This document shows, piece after piece, positions 27,497-36,476 of a stretch of DNA of 64,000 nt. The stretch covers positions 1,808,501-1,872,500 of the forward strand of contig NZ_JBGKFB010000001.1 in the NCBI RefSeq assembly GCF_041333735.1. The letters run 5' to 3'. Each line of letters opens with the position of its first letter. Position 1 is the stretch's first letter. The notes under the pieces are model-generated. The model ran no database searches and was not told the origin of the DNA. It saw nothing but the letters and a program-made list of their open reading frames with translations. This DNA comes from Veillonella sp. (lineage in GTDB: Bacteria; Bacillota; Negativicutes; Veillonellales; Veillonellaceae). Made by a program: the position numbers and the translations under genes.

Positions 27497-27838
27497 TTAG
27501 CGTTTTTCGCGAATACGAGCAGCTTTACCAGTAAGGTTACGTAAGTAGTACAATTTAGCACGACGAACAACACCACGGCGCATAACTTCGATTTTAGCTA
27601 AGCGTGGGCTGTGAAGTGGGAATGTACGTTCTACACCTACACCGGATGCAATACGACGAACTGTGAAAGTTTCACGTACGCCACCGTTTTGACGTTTAAT
27701 TACCAAACCTTCGAATACTTGGATACGTTCACGAGAACCTTCCACTACTTTTACGTGTACGCGAACTGTGTCACCAGCGCGGAAAGTAGGGATGTCTGTA
27801 CGAAGTTGTTCTTGTTCAAGTACGTTAATAATGTTCAT
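27497..27838 (-). CDS. rplS: Ribosomal protein L19
   Basis: 113 residues, normal for L19, at the interface of the 30S and 50S subunits. The FRAGDTVRVHVKVVEG and GVGVERTFPLHSP blocks are diagnostic. The ATG at 27838 has AGGAGG six bases upstream; the earlier in-frame start nine codons before has none. The usual rpsP-rimM-trmD genes are not next to it. It has its own promoter and terminator. Confidence 0.97.
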   Translation of the reverse strand: MNIINVLEQEQLRTDIPTFRAGDTVRVHVKVVEGSRERIQVFEGLVIKRQNGGVRETFTVRRIASGVGVERTFPLHSPRLAKIEVMRRGVVRRAKLYYLRNLTGKAARIREKR

Positions 27839-27844
27839 TGTTTC

Positions 27845-27905
27845 CTCCTGTTTGCAGACATTCAATACCTACACCTTATAGGCAGCGGACTGTCTCAAAT
27901 TAACA
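27845..27905 (-). ncRNA. Candidate L19 leader hairpin
   Basis: Between the rplS promoter and its ribosome site the transcript can fold: outer AGACA/TGTCT around an inner TGCCTA/TAGGTA hairpin with loop TAAGGTG. Ribosomal protein leaders upstream of rplS are known in Firmicutes and act by autogenous control. The match here is by position and fold, not a verified family hit. Confidence 0.4.
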
Positions 27906-27910
27906 GCAAT

Positions 27911-27940
27911 ATAGTATCATAAATCACGTACTGTTCGCAA
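27911..27940 (-). promoter_or_regulatory. Candidate rplS promoter
   Basis: On the minus strand: TTGCGA (27940-27935), 18 bases, TACTAT (27916-27911), about 75 bases before the rplS start. Confidence 0.5.
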
Positions 27941-27969
27941 GTATTTTCTATATAATTTTGAGAAACTAA

Positions 27970-28356
27970 TTATTTGCTTAAGATTGGGCGCTTTAACTTA
28001 CCTAACAAGCGATATAAATCATCTTTTTCATCATCAGAAAAATCAGAAAATAGTACATTAAGAAATTGGTCATACGAATGTAGTAATGATTTACCTAGTC
28101 GCTTCCCCTCTTCCGTAAGTCCTACTACAGAAATTCGTTTATCCATGTAATCAATATGCTTTGTTACATACCCTAATTCAATGAGTATATCCGTCTGCTC
28201 TGATACTGTGGCAGGACGCATATTAAGAGCATCTACTAATTGTTTTTGAGATGCTCCTTGAGATCGCATATATAATTCTATAATTATTTTATCACGAGAC
28301 TTTTCTTTACCGTTTGGCACCTTACATAAGGCTTTATATAATTCATCATGATTCAT
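27970..28356 (-). CDS. MarR-family transcriptional regulator
   Basis: 128-residue winged-helix regulator. QKQLVDALNMRPATVSEQTDILIELGYV is split by the recognition helix, and the wing follows as DKRISVVGLTEEGK, the standard MarR layout. The ATG at 28356 has AGGAG nine bases upstream; the start seven codons earlier would put that site inside the gene. A perfect palindrome sits just upstream of its start, at the likely transcription start, so autorepression is probable. Neighbours are housekeeping genes, so its other targets are not evident. Confidence 0.85.
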   Translation of the reverse strand: MNHDELYKALCKVPNGKEKSRDKIIIELYMRSQGASQKQLVDALNMRPATVSEQTDILIELGYVTKHIDYMDKRISVVGLTEEGKRLGKSLLHSYDQFLNVLFSDFSDDEKDDLYRLLGKLKRPILSK

Positions 28357-28371
28357 GACTGTTATCTCCTC

Positions 28372-28391
28372 ATACAACTTTGTATATTATA
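28372..28391 (-). promoter_or_regulatory. Promoter -10 and palindromic operator of the marR gene
   Basis: ATACAA-CT-TTGTAT (28372-28385 on the plus strand) is a perfect 6+6 palindrome with a two-base centre. It abuts a TATAAT -10 box (28391-28386, minus strand). A -35-like TTGATA lies about 15 bases further upstream. The arrangement is typical of MarR self-control. Confidence 0.6.
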
Positions 28392-28450
28392 AGATATTCG
28401 CCATGATATCAAAAAATCCTGCATAAAATATGTATATTCTTCGTAAAAGC

Positions 28451-28477
28451 AAAAAGAGGTACCAAATGGTACCTCTT
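28451..28477 (-). terminator. Terminator after glyS
   Basis: AAGAGGTACC, loop of four, GGTACCTCTT, then TTTTT on the minus strand. It ends the glyQS unit. Confidence 0.9.
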
Positions 28478-28524
28478 CTTTCATATATTTCTGTAAAAGT
28501 TTAATGTATCTAATACAAAATATA

Positions 28525-30576
28525 TTATTTTAATGCACTAATATCGCCGATAATAGCCATTACACTGTAAGCTAAGCGAACGAGTTGTAAACGGTTAGCT
28601 TTAATAGCTTCGTCTTTATCCATAACCATTACATCTTCAAAGAATTTGTTGATTGCTGGAACCAAAGTAGCTGGAACAGCTACAACTGCAGCGTAATCAT
28701 TAGCTTCCCATGCAGCAAGACTTGCTTCGGATGCTTTAGAAGCAGCTTCGAACAATGCTTTTTCAGCATCTTCTTTCAACAAGTCGGTATTAACCCCTGT
28801 ATATTCCACATCTTTTACAAGATTGTACATACGAGTATACGCTTGAACAAGCTCAACATTTTCATCGATGCGGTTTGCTAACAATGCATTTACAAGGCCT
28901 TCAGCATCAGCAACGGACAATTCGTTGTTGGACAACAACAAGTCGATTACATGATGAGGAACTTCGCGATCAAGGAAGATATTTTTCAAACGAAGTGTGA
29001 AGAACTCTTCTACTTGGCTAAGCAATTCGTCTTGTTTTTCAGTTGGTACATTAAGCAATTCCATAGATGCTTTGAAGATTGGACGCAAGCTGATATTCCA
29101 CTCACTACCAAGTAAGATGTTCAAGATACCAATTGTTTGACGACGCAATGCATATGGATCTTGAGAGCCTGTAGGGATTAAACCACGGCTGAAAGTAGCA
29201 ACGATATTATCTACTTTATCGATGATGGACAATACTTTACCTGCTTCAGTTTGAGGCAATACATCGCCTGCGAAACGTGGCAAATATTGTTCAAAAATAG
29301 CTTCTGCTACCTCTTCGGACTCACCATCAAGTAAAGCGTATTCTTTACCCATTACACCTTGTAATTCAGTGAACTCTGTAACCATACCTGTTGTAAGGTC
29401 AGTTTTAGCAAGCTCTGTAGCACGTTCTAATACAACAGCTGCATCTTCGTGCAAGCCACATTCTTCACCGAATACACGGCCCAATTTAAGCAAACGTTCA
29501 GTTTTATCTGCTAAGTTACCAAGACCTTCTTGGAATACGATTTTAGTCAAACCATCTTGACGGTCGATAAGAGGTTTCTTGCGATCTTCGTTGAAGAAGA
29601 ATTTAGCATCATCAAGACGGGCGCGCAATACACGTTCGTTACCAGCTTGAACTACTTCGATGGAATGATCGGAGCCGTTACGAACTGTTAAGAACATTGG
29701 TAACAATTTGCCCTCTTGGTCAACTAATGGGAAGTAGCGTTGATGATCTTTCATAGGTGTAATGATAGCTGCATCTGGAAGTGCCAAGTAGGACTCTTCA
29801 AAGCCACCACATAATGCTGTAGGCCATTCAACAAGATAGTTAATTTCTTCTAATAAATCATCATCCCAAACGATGGATGCATTTTTAGAAGCTGCAATAT
29901 CATGTAATTGTTTGGAGATCAATTCACGACGTGCATTTTGATCAACCATAACAAAGTTTTCTTTTAATGTGTCTACATAGGATGCTGCATTTTTGATAGT
30001 GATTTCATCAGCACCTAAGAAGCGATGACCGCGTGTTACATTACCAGATTTTACAGTAGCAAATTCTACAGGGATTACCTCTTCATCAAGTAATGCTACA
30101 AGCCAACGTACAGGACGCACAAACTTAGCATCTAAATTGCCCCAATGCATGGATTTAGGGAAGTTAAGACCTGTAATCAATTGTGGCAACATGTCAGTTA
30201 CAATATCTTTTGCAGGTACGCCTGCTGTTTTAGTTTCAGCATAGATATAGCCGTCTTCTACAACGAGATCAGCTACATCAAGACCTTTACCACGAGCGAA
30301 ACCGATAGCAGCTTTTGTAGCCTTACCGTCAGCATCATATGCGATAGATGCAGAAGGACCTTTATGACGTTCGCTGATTTCAGCAGATGTGTCAGCAAGA
30401 CCTTTCACGATAAGAGCCAAACGACGTGGTGTGCCGTATGTTGCGATGCTTTCAAAAGGAAGATGGGCATCATTTAATTTTGTTTCAGCCAATTGTTTCA
30501 ATTGACCTAAGATATTTGGCATAAAGCCGGCAGGAATTTCTTCTGCACCGATTTCAAATAATAAATCCTTTGCCAT
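28525..30576 (-). CDS. glyS: Glycyl-tRNA synthetase beta subunit
   Basis: 683 residues, the usual beta-subunit length. It begins LLFEIGAEEIPAGFMP and contains FPKSMHWG, both diagnostic for GlyS; the C-terminus is the helical anticodon-binding domain. It works as an alpha2-beta2 enzyme with the preceding glyQ, one base away. The pair is under T-box control. Confidence 0.97.
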   Translation of the reverse strand: MAKDLLFEIGAEEIPAGFMPNILGQLKQLAETKLNDAHLPFESIATYGTPRRLALIVKGLADTSAEISERHKGPSASIAYDADGKATKAAIGFARGKGLDVADLVVEDGYIYAETKTAGVPAKDIVTDMLPQLITGLNFPKSMHWGNLDAKFVRPVRWLVALLDEEVIPVEFATVKSGNVTRGHRFLGADEITIKNAASYVDTLKENFVMVDQNARRELISKQLHDIAASKNASIVWDDDLLEEINYLVEWPTALCGGFEESYLALPDAAIITPMKDHQRYFPLVDQEGKLLPMFLTVRNGSDHSIEVVQAGNERVLRARLDDAKFFFNEDRKKPLIDRQDGLTKIVFQEGLGNLADKTERLLKLGRVFGEECGLHEDAAVVLERATELAKTDLTTGMVTEFTELQGVMGKEYALLDGESEEVAEAIFEQYLPRFAGDVLPQTEAGKVLSIIDKVDNIVATFSRGLIPTGSQDPYALRRQTIGILNILLGSEWNISLRPIFKASMELLNVPTEKQDELLSQVEEFFTLRLKNIFLDREVPHHVIDLLLSNNELSVADAEGLVNALLANRIDENVELVQAYTRMYNLVKDVEYTGVNTDLLKEDAEKALFEAASKASEASLAAWEANDYAAVVAVPATLVPAINKFFEDVMVMDKDEAIKANRLQLVRLAYSVMAIIGDISALK

Positions 30577-30577
30577 C

Positions 30578-31453
30578 TTATTTATCTCCTTTCAAAAGTG
30601 GGAAACCTAATTCTTCGCGTTTAGCGAGGTATTGTTGTGCACAAATACGAGCTAATGCACGTACGCGGCCAATGAAAGCAGTACGTTCGCTGATGGAAAT
30701 AGCACCACGAGAATCGAGCAAGTTGAATGTGTGGGAACATTTCAATACATAATCGTAAGCTGGTAATACATAGCCAGCTGTACAAACGCGTTTTGCTTCT
30801 GCTTCGTACATATCAAACAATTTGAAAAGCATATCTGTATCTGCTAATTCAAAGTTATATACGGATTGTTCAACTTCGTTAGCATGCCAAACGTCACCGT
30901 ATGTAACGTTCTCATTCCATTTAAGGTCATAAACATTTTCTACACCTTGAATGTACATAGCCAAACGTTCTAAACCGTATGTAATTTCTACGGAAACTGG
31001 TTTACAGTCGATGGAACCAACTTGTTGGAAATATGTGAATTGAGTTACTTCCATACCATCGAGCCATACTTCCCAGCCAAGGCCCCAAGCACCCAATGTT
31101 GGAGATTCCCAGTTATCCTCTACGAAACGGATATCGTGATCTTCAGCATGAATACCAAGAGTTGCTAAGGATTGTAAATATAATTCTTGGATATTATCTG
31201 GAGATGGTTTCACGATAACTTGGAATTGATGATGTTGGAACAAACGGTTAGGGTTATCACCATAACGACCGTCTGCTGGGCGACGAGAAGGCTCTACATA
31301 ACATACAGCCCATGGTTCAGGACCAATAGCATGCAAGAATGTAGCAGGGTTCATTGTACCTGCACCCTTTTCGATGTCATATGGATTTTGAACGATACAA
31401 CCTTGATCGCTCCAGAATTTTTGTAGATTTAAAATAATCTCTTGAAATGTCAT
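30578..31453 (-). CDS. glyQ: Glycyl-tRNA synthetase alpha subunit
   Basis: Class II catalytic subunit, 291 residues. TFQEIILNLQKFWSDQGC opens the protein; MNPATFLHAIGPEPW and YVEPSRRPADGRYGDNPNR are family blocks. The ATG at 31453 follows GGAGG; the longer reading frame runs upstream without a ribosome site. First gene of the glyQS operon. Confidence 0.97.
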   Translation of the reverse strand: MTFQEIILNLQKFWSDQGCIVQNPYDIEKGAGTMNPATFLHAIGPEPWAVCYVEPSRRPADGRYGDNPNRLFQHHQFQVIVKPSPDNIQELYLQSLATLGIHAEDHDIRFVEDNWESPTLGAWGLGWEVWLDGMEVTQFTYFQQVGSIDCKPVSVEITYGLERLAMYIQGVENVYDLKWNENVTYGDVWHANEVEQSVYNFELADTDMLFKLFDMYEAEAKRVCTAGYVLPAYDYVLKCSHTFNLLDSRGAISISERTAFIGRVRALARICAQQYLAKREELGFPLLKGDK

Positions 31454-31511
31454 TGCTGCCTCCACTTTACACAACCGACATAAAATCAACCATTTCGTTA
31501 CAAACAAAAAA

Positions 31512-31705
31512 GTCCCTGTAACGAAAAACGTTACAGGGACGAGTATACCCGCGGTTCCACCCTATTTGGCTTGCGCCCTCTTTTTTCTATGTTGGCCTTT
31601 ACTAACAGATACCTGCGTTCCTGCCAATGCTCTACAGCGCCTTCAACCAAATGTGAGCTTACACCATCCTCACTCGCTAGAGAGGTTTACTACTCTGCTT
31701 CATCG
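31512..31705 (-). ncRNA. Glycine T-box riboswitch
   Basis: The minus strand carries the invariant T-box GGGTGGAACCGCGG (31562-31549), followed by a terminator GTCCCTGTAACG/CGTTACAGGGAC (31540-31512) with a T-run. The upstream Stem I has AGTGAGG and a specifier GGC (31641-31639) within GAAGGCGCT, which fits glycine. Uncharged tRNA-Gly would favour the antiterminator and switch glyQS on. TATAAT lies just upstream (31716-31711). Confidence 0.95.
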
Positions 31706-31808
31706 CATATATTATACACAACATTGTAGCAATATAGGGGGACGAATGTCAATCTTTCAGAAGATATAATTGTTTGACCAAAAGTTATTAAAAGCAATAA
31801 ATCAAGTT

Positions 31809-32174
31809 CTAGATATATATCCCATAAATATACTCCATAAATATAAATATTAAAGCGAATACTAATACAGCTAAGATAAATAATGATGAGAAAATACGCA
31901 TCAAAAACCATCCTCTTTTTTCATACTCAGTTAGTGTTCCTGCTTTACTTTTTCGCCATAAATTATAAGCACCGAAAACACATATTATGAATACAAAAAT
32001 TACATTGAAGTCCTCAATAAATTCAGGTAAACCAAAATATGATTTTATTAAAATACATATAAAGAAATAGTTTCCAATTAATGCTAAAAGAGTTACTTTC
32101 CATGTACCCCAATATTTAATTATAAGATAGTTAAAACTTAAGAGAGAAAATATAGCTGCTATTTGTTTTTCCAT
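31809..32174 (-). CDS. Hypothetical membrane protein, 121 aa
   Basis: About four hydrophobic segments (roughly residues 5-20, 25-45, 55-72 and 90-115) separated by short charged loops. No family recognised. The ribosome site is weak. Last of six small minus-strand genes in an AT-rich island downstream of the M20 amidohydrolase terminator. Confidence 0.5.
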   Translation of the reverse strand: MEKQIAAIFSLLSFNYLIIKYWGTWKVTLLALIGNYFFICILIKSYFGLPEFIEDFNVIFVFIICVFGAYNLWRKSKAGTLTEYEKRGWFLMRIFSSLFILAVLVFALIFIFMEYIYGIYI

Positions 32175-32277
32175 TCGTCTGCTTTCTAAGGAGATATTAC
32201 AACCATAGAATAAAAGTTTAATTTAATAGCATTATTAAATTAATGAAATATTATCCATAAGATAAAAATGATTCCAA

Positions 32278-32622
32278 CTATGTATATATAATTTTCATTA
32301 CGTCCATCTTTATATGTACTAGATTCCTTTTTCTGGATATTTCTAATGAAATCTTTAAAAAATGAATTACTAGGACTGCACCTAATAGATAAAAATAAGC
32401 ATATCCAAAATTAAAGAACATATAGAATATTAAAAAAACAATTCCAGCCACTATACTTACTAAATTTGTAAATTTATATAAATGTAGGTATCGCATATTA
32501 TTTACCCATTCTTGCTGCTTACGAGTTAAATTCCGTTGTAATACATTTTTATAATACGCACGAAGATCCCAAACCAAAATAAATAATACTACTCCAAAAG
32601 TATAATCAAACTTATTTATCAT
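32278..32622 (-). CDS. Hypothetical membrane protein, 114 aa
   Basis: An N-terminal hydrophobic segment (about 7-20), a basic loop (NLTRKQQEW), then two long segments (about 52-90) and a basic end. AGGAG is present, but about 16 bases before the ATG. Function unknown; it resembles its neighbours in size and base composition rather than in sequence. Confidence 0.5.
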   Translation of the reverse strand: MINKFDYTFGVVLFILVWDLRAYYKNVLQRNLTRKQQEWVNNMRYLHLYKFTNLVSIVAGIVFLIFYMFFNFGYAYFYLLGAVLVIHFLKISLEISRKRNLVHIKMDVMKIIYT

Positions 32623-32731
32623 TTAGCAGACTTATCTCCTAACTAGCTTTAAATAACTCTTTTATAAAATAACAGTCATGTTAAATCATATTAAAATATA
32701 GAATGTTCTATTCAAATAAATTGACAAAATC

Positions 32732-33184
32732 CTAACTATATAATGACTTTAGTATTTTATAAATAGCTATAATCATAGAAATGCATAATATCCATATAGG
32801 AACATTATTTGAATACATCCATACAAAAGTAATAATAGAACCTACAACCCAAAATCCCAAAAATAACCAACCATAAATACTCTTTTTCGCTATAGGTATA
32901 CCAACTAATTTATTGTGAAACCCTAAAATAAATAATATACATACAATTAATCTCGAATTATACTGATTTATCCCTCTTCTATATATACGCTTAACAATAC
33001 GACGTCCACGAATTAATGGTGTTAATAACACGCCACCCATAACTAATATAGGGATAATAAACCTATAGTCTACATTCGGTGCAGTCGCCTCAATAGCATT
33101 ACCTGTTATAGTAATTGCTAAAAAAATTGTTCCAATTATTCTAAACCTTATTAAATTTAATAACTTAACTATTCTAATCTTCAT
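32732..33184 (-). CDS. Hypothetical membrane protein, 150 aa
   Basis: About four to five hydrophobic segments, with a basic patch RGRRIVKRIYRRG near residue 60. No ribosome site is visible before the ATG, so the start is uncertain. No recognised family. Confidence 0.48.
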   Translation of the reverse strand: MKIRIVKLLNLIRFRIIGTIFLAITITGNAIEATAPNVDYRFIIPILVMGGVLLTPLIRGRRIVKRIYRRGINQYNSRLIVCILFILGFHNKLVGIPIAKKSIYGWLFLGFWVVGSIITFVWMYSNNVPIWILCISMIIAIYKILKSLYS

Positions 33185-33231
33185 ATACTATTATCCAAAT
33201 TCACTTATTTATAAAATTTACGTTCCATAAG

Positions 33232-33690
33232 TCAGTAGGATCTAGTAACCCAAGTATCACGATCATATCTTGGTTTGGAGTCCTTCTTAGTTATCTCAGA
33301 TATAATCTTTCTTTCATCTTCTGAAAATTGATCAATACTCTCTAAGATTATAAGTTCATCACCATATGCTCTTTGCAAAGACTCTAAATTACTATCTTCT
33401 GGAGATACAAATATTTTACTAAAACCTTTATGATTTGGAATGATACGTACTGTACCATAGGGTAATACGTTAACAACAACTATACCAAAATCACCATTAG
33501 AATATATATAGGGAAAATCTGTAGCAAAACCAGTCATATTTTTATTGAGCCCTGTTTGTTTGCCATAATCTACAAGAGAGTTTATAAATATTTGATATTC
33601 GTATATTCTAATTCCAATAAAAAGTAGAATAATTACTAGTAACGATAAAACTACTGTACAAGTTATCTTTATGAGCTTTTTAATGGGCAT
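33232..33690 (-). CDS. Hypothetical membrane-anchored protein, 152 aa
   Basis: One N-terminal hydrophobic helix (about 8-28) after a lysine-rich start, then a soluble domain predicted to face outward, with YIYSNGDFGIVVVNV and RIIPNHKGFSKIFVSPE. AGGAG lies five bases before the ATG. The layout fits an anchored extracytoplasmic protein, but no family is recognised. Confidence 0.55.
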   Translation of the reverse strand: MPIKKLIKITCTVVLSLLVIILLFIGIRIYEYQIFINSLVDYGKQTGLNKNMTGFATDFPYIYSNGDFGIVVVNVLPYGTVRIIPNHKGFSKIFVSPEDSNLESLQRAYGDELIILESIDQFSEDERKIISEITKKDSKPRYDRDTWVTRSY

Positions 33691-33774
33691 AAAAACTCCT
33701 TAATTCTTCTAATGTAAATACGAAAGGTATATTAATTACTTTATATTGTAAAGTTTTTTCTGAACTTACACTAT

Positions 33775-33954
33775 TTATATGCCTAAAATTGCCTTCAATA
33801 TGCCAAAGAATATTAACCAACTAACAAATCCAGCACCAAAAAAATCATAGTGGATTTCAGCACCATTCATATAATCATACGCCATTCCATATATAATTGA
33901 AGTCAATGAAAATAATGCAAATGCATAGAAAAATAATTTTTTTATAGTAGTCAT
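33775..33954 (-). CDS. Small hypothetical membrane protein, about 59 aa
   Basis: Two hydrophobic segments in 59 residues. The ATG at 33954 follows AGG; a TTG six codons upstream would put that site inside the gene. No recognised family. Confidence 0.45.
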   Translation of the reverse strand: MTTIKKLFFYAFALFSLTSIIYGMAYDYMNGAEIHYDFFGAGFVSWLIFFGILKAILGI

Positions 33955-34075
33955 TTTAATTTTACCTAACAAGTAAACAGAACAAATTTAAAAATACTAT
34001 CTTTACTCCATATAGTGTTATATAGGAATGTATTAATTTAACATACATAAAAACATTTTCACTAATTATTGATTT

Positions 34076-34426
34076 TTATATTTGCTCCAAAGTTAGTAAA
34101 TCAACATCGTTATAAACTAAAGTCAATAAATTATAGTTTTGATCTATTGAAAATGTTCCTTTAAGGCCGCCTGCATCAACAAATGAGTAAGTACTATCAT
34201 CAATTTTATAGAATTTACTTTCTAAGGGTACAAAATATTTGTCTAATGTTAATCCGACCTTCTCGGCCGCTTCTTCAGAGCACTGCAAAGCATCCTGTAC
34301 TCGTTTAAAGAATGGCTTATGAACCTTTTCTATTCTATCTTCTATTGTTTTATTAACTTTCTTATAAGTCTTATATCTATAAATTAGATACAAGATGGCT
34401 AGTAGTAAAGCAATATTCTCTTTCAT
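34076..34426 (-). CDS. Hypothetical membrane-anchored protein, 116 aa
   Basis: An N-terminal hydrophobic helix (about 4-18), a basic stretch, an amphipathic region (FFKRVQDALQCSEEAAEKVGL) and a beta-rich C-terminal part. AGAGG precedes the ATG. It is the first of the six small genes of the island, so the promoter should lie at 34430-34510. No recognised family. Confidence 0.52.
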   Translation of the reverse strand: MKENIALLLAILYLIYRYKTYKKVNKTIEDRIEKVHKPFFKRVQDALQCSEEAAEKVGLTLDKYFVPLESKFYKIDDSTYSFVDAGGLKGTFSIDQNYNLLTLVYNDVDLLTLEQI

Positions 34427-34513
34427 AATCGCCTCTAAAATATACTAAATATACCAATATAATATATGAGAACATAGAATTAAATAAATCATGATAGTTA
34501 TATAAATAAATTG

Positions 34514-34560
34514 TAAACCACCTACCGAAGATAATCAATTCATCTTCGATAGGTGGTTTA
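34514..34560 (-). terminator. Terminator after the M20 amidohydrolase gene
   Basis: TAAACCACCTA-CGAAGAT pairs with ATCTTCG-TAGGTGGTTTA around a nine-base loop; T-run on the minus strand. It lies three bases after the stop codon. Confidence 0.88.
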
Positions 34561-34562
34561 TT

Positions 34563-35882
34563 TTATTCCCCCTTAGCAATACGATCTAAGAGTTCAATAT
34601 AGGTTTCTTTGTTTAATGCTGGTGTAAAGTTGTCTAATACATCTTTAGCGCCTGCTGCGTCATCGTATAGTAAATCTACGATGGTCATAGCCAAGGCTTG
34701 TGCTGTTTTAATGTACGCTACATCAGGTACAGAGATTTCATATTCTGCACTGTGTAGTACACCACTGATACAGCCAACCCATGGATGGATAACCGGCATC
34801 AAGTGAGATATGTCCCCCATGTCTGTACTAGCTGTAATATGTGGGCCTTGGTATACATTGGCCTCACCAAAGATAGGATTGGAATTTTCACGTAATAAAG
34901 CATTCATACGTTCATCATTACGCATCGGTAAATAGCCTGGTAGGTCATTAATAATACATGTAGCCCCTACTGCATCACCACCGGCTTTTAAGGCTCTGTT
35001 AACACGATGGTTCCCATCTACAATAGCTTCAATATTAGAAGCACGTACGTAACTTTCAACTTGAACATAATCAGGCACACAGTTTACCAATGTACCGCCT
35101 TGATTAATGATGGGATGGAATCTGAAATAATCGCTTTCTTTGAAAGTTTCACGAATGGAGTTAACCCCCATAACCCCCATCAAAGCAGCATTAAGAGCAT
35201 TGATACCTTCATGAGGTGCTTGAGCCGCATGAGCCACCTTACCGTGATATTCAATCAGTTTAGATACAAAACCATTAGATGTACTGCCTAGCCCCATTTC
35301 ACCAGCTGGAGTTTTGGCTGTTTCCACATGCATTTGCATAGCCATATCGATATCGTCAAAAGCACCTTCATAGATGAGCTGTTGCTTGCCACCCATATAC
35401 TTAAGCTTACCTTGTTCACGCAATTTATTGCGGTAATCAATTTCAATCATTTCCTCTGCAGGAACAGCAAATAATACAACATCGCCTGCTAATTCGTCCA
35501 TCACCGCTTGTAAGCCTATAGCTACAGCAAACATATTGGTAATTTGTACATTATGACCACAGCAATGGGCAGCACCTGTTAAATCATCAGCACGAGGATG
35601 ACGAGGACAGAGAATGGCATCTAATTCCCCAACCATGGCAACCGTATATTTACTATCTCGGCCTTTCATTCTACCTTTTACACCTGTCAGTGCATGACCT
35701 GTAGTATAAGAAATGCCAAGTTCATCAAACATAGCTTGAACCTTTTTAGATGTTTTTACCTCTTTAAAACCTAATTCAGGTTCAGCCATAATAGATTCTA
35801 CTAATTCTCGTAAACGTGGTTGTGCATCAACAATAGCTTTACAAACACGTTCTTTAACTTCTTCCTTTGTCATACGGCTCAT
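34563..35882 (-). CDS. M20-family amidohydrolase/peptidase (AbgB-like)
   Basis: 439-residue metal-dependent amide hydrolase. GELDAILC, AAHCCGHNVQITNM and VPAEEMIEIDYR give the first metal-site residues and the catalytic Glu pair. QMHVETA gives a further His, and an inserted dimerisation domain runs through about 195-310. The wording HCCGHN rather than HACGHD is nearer AbgB/AmhX-type hydrolases than DapE or ArgE. The ATG at 35882 follows AAAGGAG; 40 upstream codons in frame are not used. It follows two membrane-protein genes, so it probably splits an amide imported by them. Substrate unknown. Confidence 0.85.
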   Translation of the reverse strand: MSRMTKEEVKERVCKAIVDAQPRLRELVESIMAEPELGFKEVKTSKKVQAMFDELGISYTTGHALTGVKGRMKGRDSKYTVAMVGELDAILCPRHPRADDLTGAAHCCGHNVQITNMFAVAIGLQAVMDELAGDVVLFAVPAEEMIEIDYRNKLREQGKLKYMGGKQQLIYEGAFDDIDMAMQMHVETAKTPAGEMGLGSTSNGFVSKLIEYHGKVAHAAQAPHEGINALNAALMGVMGVNSIRETFKESDYFRFHPIINQGGTLVNCVPDYVQVESYVRASNIEAIVDGNHRVNRALKAGGDAVGATCIINDLPGYLPMRNDERMNALLRENSNPIFGEANVYQGPHITASTDMGDISHLMPVIHPWVGCISGVLHSAEYEISVPDVAYIKTAQALAMTIVDLLYDDAAGAKDVLDNFTPALNKETYIELLDRIAKGE

Positions 35883-35899
35883 AATATCTCCTTTATAAA

Positions 35900-35924
35900 A
35901 TCGACCGTATAAAATACGGTCGAT
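35900..35924 (-). promoter_or_regulatory. Perfect inverted repeat in the leader of the amidohydrolase gene
   Basis: ATCGACCGTAT, AAA, ATACGGTCGAT: a perfect 11-bp stem with a three-base loop, 18 bases before the ATG and directly before the ribosome site. On the transcript it is followed by UUUUAU. It could act as a weak terminator or attenuator between the membrane genes and the hydrolase, or as an operator. Confidence 0.6.
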
Positions 35925-36014
35925 CATGGAATCATAATGTATAGATATCTTATAAAATATAAATCTATAATTATATCTTAACATAGTTTTGACATCTAAC
36001 ATTATGATTTAGTA

Positions 36015-36476
36015 TTAAATTAAACCTTCTAAATGAAGTACTAATTGTGCTAATGCTGTTGCACAGATGAAAGTACCAGCTGTTACAGCTAGTGCAACAG
36101 GAATAATACGCCAAGATAATCGACGGAATGCACCAAGGTCTTTACCTAAGGATAAACCTGCATAAGCAAGTACAGGTGTTGTTGTTGCAAGGAATGTAAC
36201 TTGGCTAGTTTTAGCAATAATCCATTCTTGGCCAGGCATACCTGGTAAGGATGCAATAACACCAACTAAAGATACCCAGAATACCATAGGCAATTTATTA
36301 GCATATGGCAAATTAGAGATCAAAGCACCAATTGTAGCTAGGACTGCCAAAATAGCTACGCCAACTAAACTATCGCTAAATAGATGTTTGCCATCCATTA
36401 CATTACCTACTGCAGTGATGATAGCAGCAATACAGATAACGATGACAAATTGTGTTAATTTTTCGCTTTTACTCAT
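36015..36476 (-). CDS. Integral membrane protein, partner of the DUF3100 protein, 153 aa
   Basis: Four to five membrane helices in 153 residues, with VSLVGVIASLPGMPGQEWI and TTPVLAYAGLSLGKDLG. It overlaps the upstream gene by eight bases, so the two are made together. The second gene begins where the first ends, and together they would give about ten helices, suggesting a split transporter. I do not recognise its family with certainty. Confidence 0.7.
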   Translation of the reverse strand: MSKSEKLTQFVIVICIAAIITAVGNVMDGKHLFSDSLVGVAILAVLATIGALISNLPYANKLPMVFWVSLVGVIASLPGMPGQEWIIAKTSQVTFLATTTPVLAYAGLSLGKDLGAFRRLSWRIIPVALAVTAGTFICATALAQLVLHLEGLI

